A stretch of DNA of 64,000 nucleotides, taken from Papio anubis. Lineage: Eukaryota > Chordata > Mammalia > Primates > Cercopithecidae. Positions 59,759-64,000 of the stretch are shown in pieces; positions within the stretch are counted from its first letter, which is position 1, and each line of letters starts with the position of its first letter. The notes below the pieces were generated by a model. That model was not told the DNA's origin. It searched no databases and saw only the letters and a list, made by a program, of their open reading frames with translations. A program made the translations under genes and the position numbers. The stretch covers positions 165,153,139 through 165,217,138 of the forward strand of contig NC_044977.1 in NCBI RefSeq assembly GCF_008728515.1. The letters are read 5' to 3'.

Positions 59759-60461
59759 GTTCTCAGATTGTTGCTTTCACTAGAAACATAAGTGAAGAAC
59801 GTGATACTTAAAAAAATGTAATTCCAGAATCAGCAAGGAATTATCTTGGCAACCTCAACTGCCAACAAAAGAAGAATCACCCTGCCCACACACATATACA
59901 CAAACATACTCCTCCCTCTTGAAACTGCCAGTATTTCTTCTCCTCTAGGAGAGGATGGGTCTAATTTTAGACTCAGGTTCCTCCCACCCTGCATTTGAGT
60001 GATACCTGCAGACTACCCATCATGACTTTTCTCTGAATCCTGAGCTAAAACAACATTGCCCTTGGGGACTCACAGGCTCAGCTGGGGAAGTTGTTTCCAT
60101 TAATTACAGTAAAAAAGAAACCTCCTGAATATGGTATTGTGAAGTTTGTTTTGAAAATCATATTCCTTTTAAAAATCATCAGTCATTATGCTTCATAGAA
60201 AAATCATTTTACTTAGGAGCAAAAACATGATTTTCTACCAGCTGAAGGGTCTCTCTACAATGAAGCTAGAAAATCATTACTTGAGCAAGACTGTTTCTAC
60301 TAAAGCTAAGCTATTCTTGTATATGAGAGGGAAAATGAACAAATCACATAAATAAAGAAATAAGTCTTTGAAAGCAAGAGAGACCTTCCTTTCAGTTCAT
60401 TTCTATGTGTATCCTTTTCTTGTTTTGCTTATGAAATGAGAAACAATATAACTATTTGGGG

Positions 60462-60487
60462 GGGGGTGTGTATGTGTGTGTGTGTGT
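60462..60487. repeat. G-run followed by (TG)n
   Basis: Eight or more G followed by TGTGTATGTGTGTGTGTGTG. Confidence 0.92.
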
Positions 60488-62014
60488 AACTAATTTATCA
60501 CTTCAGAATTCTAATCCTTCTCTCTGATCTGTAATTCTTCACGGTCTCTATAATAGAATCAATCAACTCAGTATGTCTTAACTATGCCATACTTTGTGAT
60601 TGTCCCATTTAAAATCATTTTCGTCTCCTTGATGCTCTAGTTTCTTGATATGTGCAATGCCATATTTAAAGTTATGAAACGTATTTACTGGATAAACTCC
60701 AGTGATTTGTATAGTGATTTGTAACATGTGTTCCTGAAAGAAATGATACAGAAATAAATAGCATTATAAAAACCATATTTGATGGTCCTATTCCTTATAA
60801 TTGTGAAAATTCCACCACACATAGGTCAGAGATACAGATTTGCATGCATCAGTATTTCTGTCCTCAAGGATTAGGAATTTCTGATTTTTTATTATATCCT
60901 GGTCCCAACTGAATACCAATAATAAAACAAGATTTATAGTAAAATAGCTTATCTGATTACAAATAAATAAAACTAGTCTTTTGACCAGGACCCTTGCACG
61001 GGTATGTAAGCCCCGAGTAAGCAACTTATTGAGGAGAGTGAGAGCTTATCATAGAGTCAAAAGAAACAGCAAAATTCCTTTCTCTTCTTTGCTGTTGTTT
61101 CATCAAGGAATAAAAACAAGGGCATAGTAATCCCCCATGTTAGTCACTGACCAATGAATACGTAAATAAATAAAAAACAAACATGTCCTAAAATATCATG
61201 ACTCTCTTTTGCAACACCAATCATTGCTTTCAATATTTCAGAATCTCACTAGGTGTTTTAAGCCATATCTAGGGAAAAAACGTCTTAAATATGGCCAACA
61301 AAACCAAGTTTTTTAAAAAGAAAAAACACATATTACCCCTCTTCATGTTTGCCTCAGTCCCTGAATATGGATTCCTATGATTTTTCTCCCTTCTTTTATC
61401 ACACCTTGGAAGTTGCAATTTCCCAGGAAGTAAAATTGTTGACTTTCTTATTCATGTTATTTTTCCACAGTTCAGCAAAGAGTCTGATGCATAGTAGGGC
61501 CTTTATGAAAATAAATTTGGAAATGTGGGACTATAAAATTAGAAAATTAATTGGATAAATGATATTAAGATAGAATTTCTATATATTTAACTAATCACTA
61601 AACTCTGCTGACCCACGTGAAGAAAGTCTTAAAAATAAAGGCAAGAATTAAGATTTTTTTTAAAAAAGGCAGAGACATCAGTGGTCACAGCCTGCAGGGG
61701 ATTTAAACTCTATAGAATTAGTTTAGGAAAATCACTAAACAAATACACAAGTTAAAAACAACAATAATATTCACAACCCCTGAGAGAGGTGTAAATCAAA
61801 ATCTAGAGTATATAATATATTATCTAAAATATTCCATTTTCAACCAAAATATTATAAGGCATGACAAAAAATAAGACTATGTGACCAATACACAGGAAGA
61901 AACTGTTTCTGTTTCAACAGAAACTCTCTGAGGGAACACAGATGTTGGATTGAGTACACAAAGAAAACCAACTATGTTCAAAAGCAAAAAGAAGCCATGC
62001 TCAAAACTAGAATC

Positions 62015-62053
62015 CATATATATATACACACACACATATACATACATACATAT
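62015..62053. repeat. (TA)n(CA)n(CATA)n compound microsatellite
   Basis: TATATATATACACACACACA followed by TATACATACATACATATG. Confidence 0.93.
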
Positions 62054-63934
62054 GTCCTTGCTCTTTTCTTAACTGATTAAAAAGACAATTGCATAAAACA
62101 GTTATATAAGATTATATTATCAGGCTTATTACATAAATATGTATCTATATGGCAAGAATAAAGTTACTGAAAAAAGTTTCTATATGTTATTCTAATAGCT
62201 AGGAATGGTCATTTGTGGGTTGAATAGGGCAGTAGCAGTAGACTGAAGAAAATTTGAATAGGATAGAGATAGAATTAGCGTAATTTTAAAATGACGTTTG
62301 AAACAATGATGCATGCATAGGTTAAAGAAAATTTCAATCAGGCTGAAAATGAGGAAGGAATATCCATTGACATAATTGGACATACTGATATTTTATTACA
62401 GATTTATTTAGATTATTTTTCAGCCTGAGAACTAACCAAAAACCAGGTCCTTGAGGAATGAGAGATAAGTAGATAAATTTCAATAAGCAGTTATCAGTAA
62501 GAGTTACCTCCATCTCTCCCCATACTAGTCATTGTTATGGGAAAACACATTCAATATGCCACGCGGGTGATGAGTTGCGTACGAAGAGGAAATAAACATA
62601 AAGTATGCCAAGCTAGAGCACTAAATCAAAGTTACTCATATTTTCTTAGTACTATCTGGCATTGCTGCTGTCGATGACAATAATTCTATTTCAAATCAGT
62701 CTCAGTAAGTTTTATCTTTAATAACAGTGTAATAGCTTGATGATCAATATGAAGTAAACCTCTAAAATTTCAGATTTGGAAGAGGTTGGGAGAGTAAATG
62801 AGGAGAAAGGACAGAAAAGCAACTCAATTGACAGGTTGAGGGAAGGATTGGGGCTTCCATCTGAATACTCATCTAACCTTCACCTTTGACTTTGTTCTAT
62901 TCCGTTACTCTCTACAGGTTGAATGATGACCTCATTTTTCCTCTTTTCTTCCTGGTATGAATCATTATTTGAATATCTTCTTGAACTTATGAGAACATTA
63001 AAAAATTTCAGAGCACATTTTTATTGAACCAAAAGGTAATTTTTTTTTTTAATTCCATACCCCATTAAGATGACCCTGGACATTTTGATTGGATGTCTGG
63101 ATTTCTGGAACACACAAATCTATGTAGATAAGCCACTGGAACATAGAAGTCCTGAATCTTCTTTTGGTTTATAACTCCTCACTGCAACACAGATAGGATT
63201 TGTGTAAATTATACTATGCTATTTTTTTTAAGTTAGAGAGATTCTGGGAAGTAGATAATTGTTACAGAACCTGGAGTTTAGACAACTAAGAAGTAGATAA
63301 TGCTAATATTAATAAAAATGGCAAGCAGTATCTCCAAGGAACCAATAATTCAAGACAACTACCTTATATTTGTGTCCTCTTGCCTCATATTAAAACTCTT
63401 TCTATTCATTTGCCATTGTTTGCTTATATGGAGAAATATTGCCATTTTGAAAGTTACTTTGGTTATCAGAAGTAGCAGAAGGTACTATGAAGACCTGGCC
63501 AAGCATCTTTGAAGTAAATGGTCTCTCTTGTTAAAATGTAGTAGCCCCTAAAAGAAAATCCTGGCTGAGAGAGAAAATTTCAACATGAATTATAGCCATC
63601 AACATGATGAAAATCCTCAAACACTAATCAGAGATGTTTTTGACTCACTCCTTGGGAGAAACTCAACTTTCCCAACAAATTAATGGCCCACTATGTATTT
63701 TGCAGCAAATACTGGAGGCCCACAGGAGAATCTGACTTTATCATAACCATAGTTTTTTGTTGTTGTTGTATAAGTTTAAGGTGTACAACATGATGTTTTG
63801 ATAGCTGTAGTCTTCATGTTATAATAATTTGTAACCTTACCCTACTGAAAAATACGAATGGTTCAGTTTGCTGAAGATGAGAGAAGTAAGCTAACTTGTG
63901 TTGCATAGCTATTCTGTACCAAGGACATTATATT

Positions 63935-64000
63935 TTTATTTAATTCAATTCTCTCAATCATTCTATGAGGAAGACACAATTATCTACATTCTATGGCTAA
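63935..64000 (-). repeat. MIR fragment, antisense, cut by the window end
   Basis: TTTAATTCAATTCTCTCAAT, then CATTCTATGAGGAAGACACA and ATTATCTACATTCTATGGCT match the reverse-complement MIR core and would continue past 64000. Confidence 0.7.

Larger units (their letters stand above)
59759..63934. other. Unclassified intergenic sequence
   Basis: About 4.2 kb without a gene. Holds a G8 plus TG repeat (60462-60487) and a TA/CA/CATA repeat (62015-62053). A possible L2 or MIR 3' scrap sits at 61470-61515 (GATGCATAGTAGGGCCTTTA), and a possible L1M 3' end fragment, antisense, at 63755-63830 (AAGGTGTACAACATGATGTT). Confidence 0.4.

Noticed and set aside
60462..60487. G-quadruplex-type regulatory site
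   Set aside because: One G-run followed by TG units; it lacks four separated G-tracts, so a simple repeat is the sufficient explanation.

Overview
This window is repeat-rich, AT-rich intergenic primate DNA. I find no functional protein-coding gene, no tRNA or rRNA gene and no CRISPR array. Alu, L1, MIR, L2, MaLR and hAT/Tigger elements mark it as primate. Three Alu copies (6583-6884, 29169-29483, 53800-54009) carry variants I associate with the AluYR subfamilies of Old World monkeys, such as CTCAAGCC, CCGAGACGGGCGG, CTAGCCGGGCGAGG and ATCCGGCCACTGC. The source is therefore probably a cercopithecid such as a macaque or baboon; I cannot name the species. Family names come from memory of consensus sequences, because no masking program could be run.

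Layout. 1-26.1 kb is mostly unclassified sequence with scattered old elements: MIR, L2, a solo MaLR LTR with a perfect 5-bp target duplication (11549-11966), a palindromic DNA-transposon remnant, and an ERVL-like remnant (22060-25630). It also holds two L1 copies with inverted 5' ends (1518-2985 and 16248-17440). 26.6-43.1 kb is one nested LINE block. An ancient L1M (26620-28215 and 37036-43130) was split by a nearly full-length L1MA-like element (28216-36840), which was itself hit by an AluY, by an AluJ with an expanded purine tail, and by an internal copy of a piece of its host L1. A younger L1 (38291-41470) lies antisense in the distal half.

46.8-55.3 kb is an old two-LTR endogenous retrovirus on the minus strand. 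A polypurine tract, a tRNA-Leu-like primer-binding site and a decayed RNase H/integrase region can be read in it. Its interior holds a solo LTR, an L1MA 3' end, a Tigger element, separate Alus and a polyadenylated retrocopy (52196-53304) flanked by 17/18-matching target duplications. 55.3-64 kb holds another solo LTR, an MLT1 LTR split by a young L1 tail, simple repeats and a MIR that runs off the window end.

Nothing works as a gene system here. What can be read is a history of layered insertions. The strongest items are the Alu-led retrocopy, the two twin-primed L1s, the L1-in-L1 nest with its copied segment, and the internal landmarks of the retrovirus.
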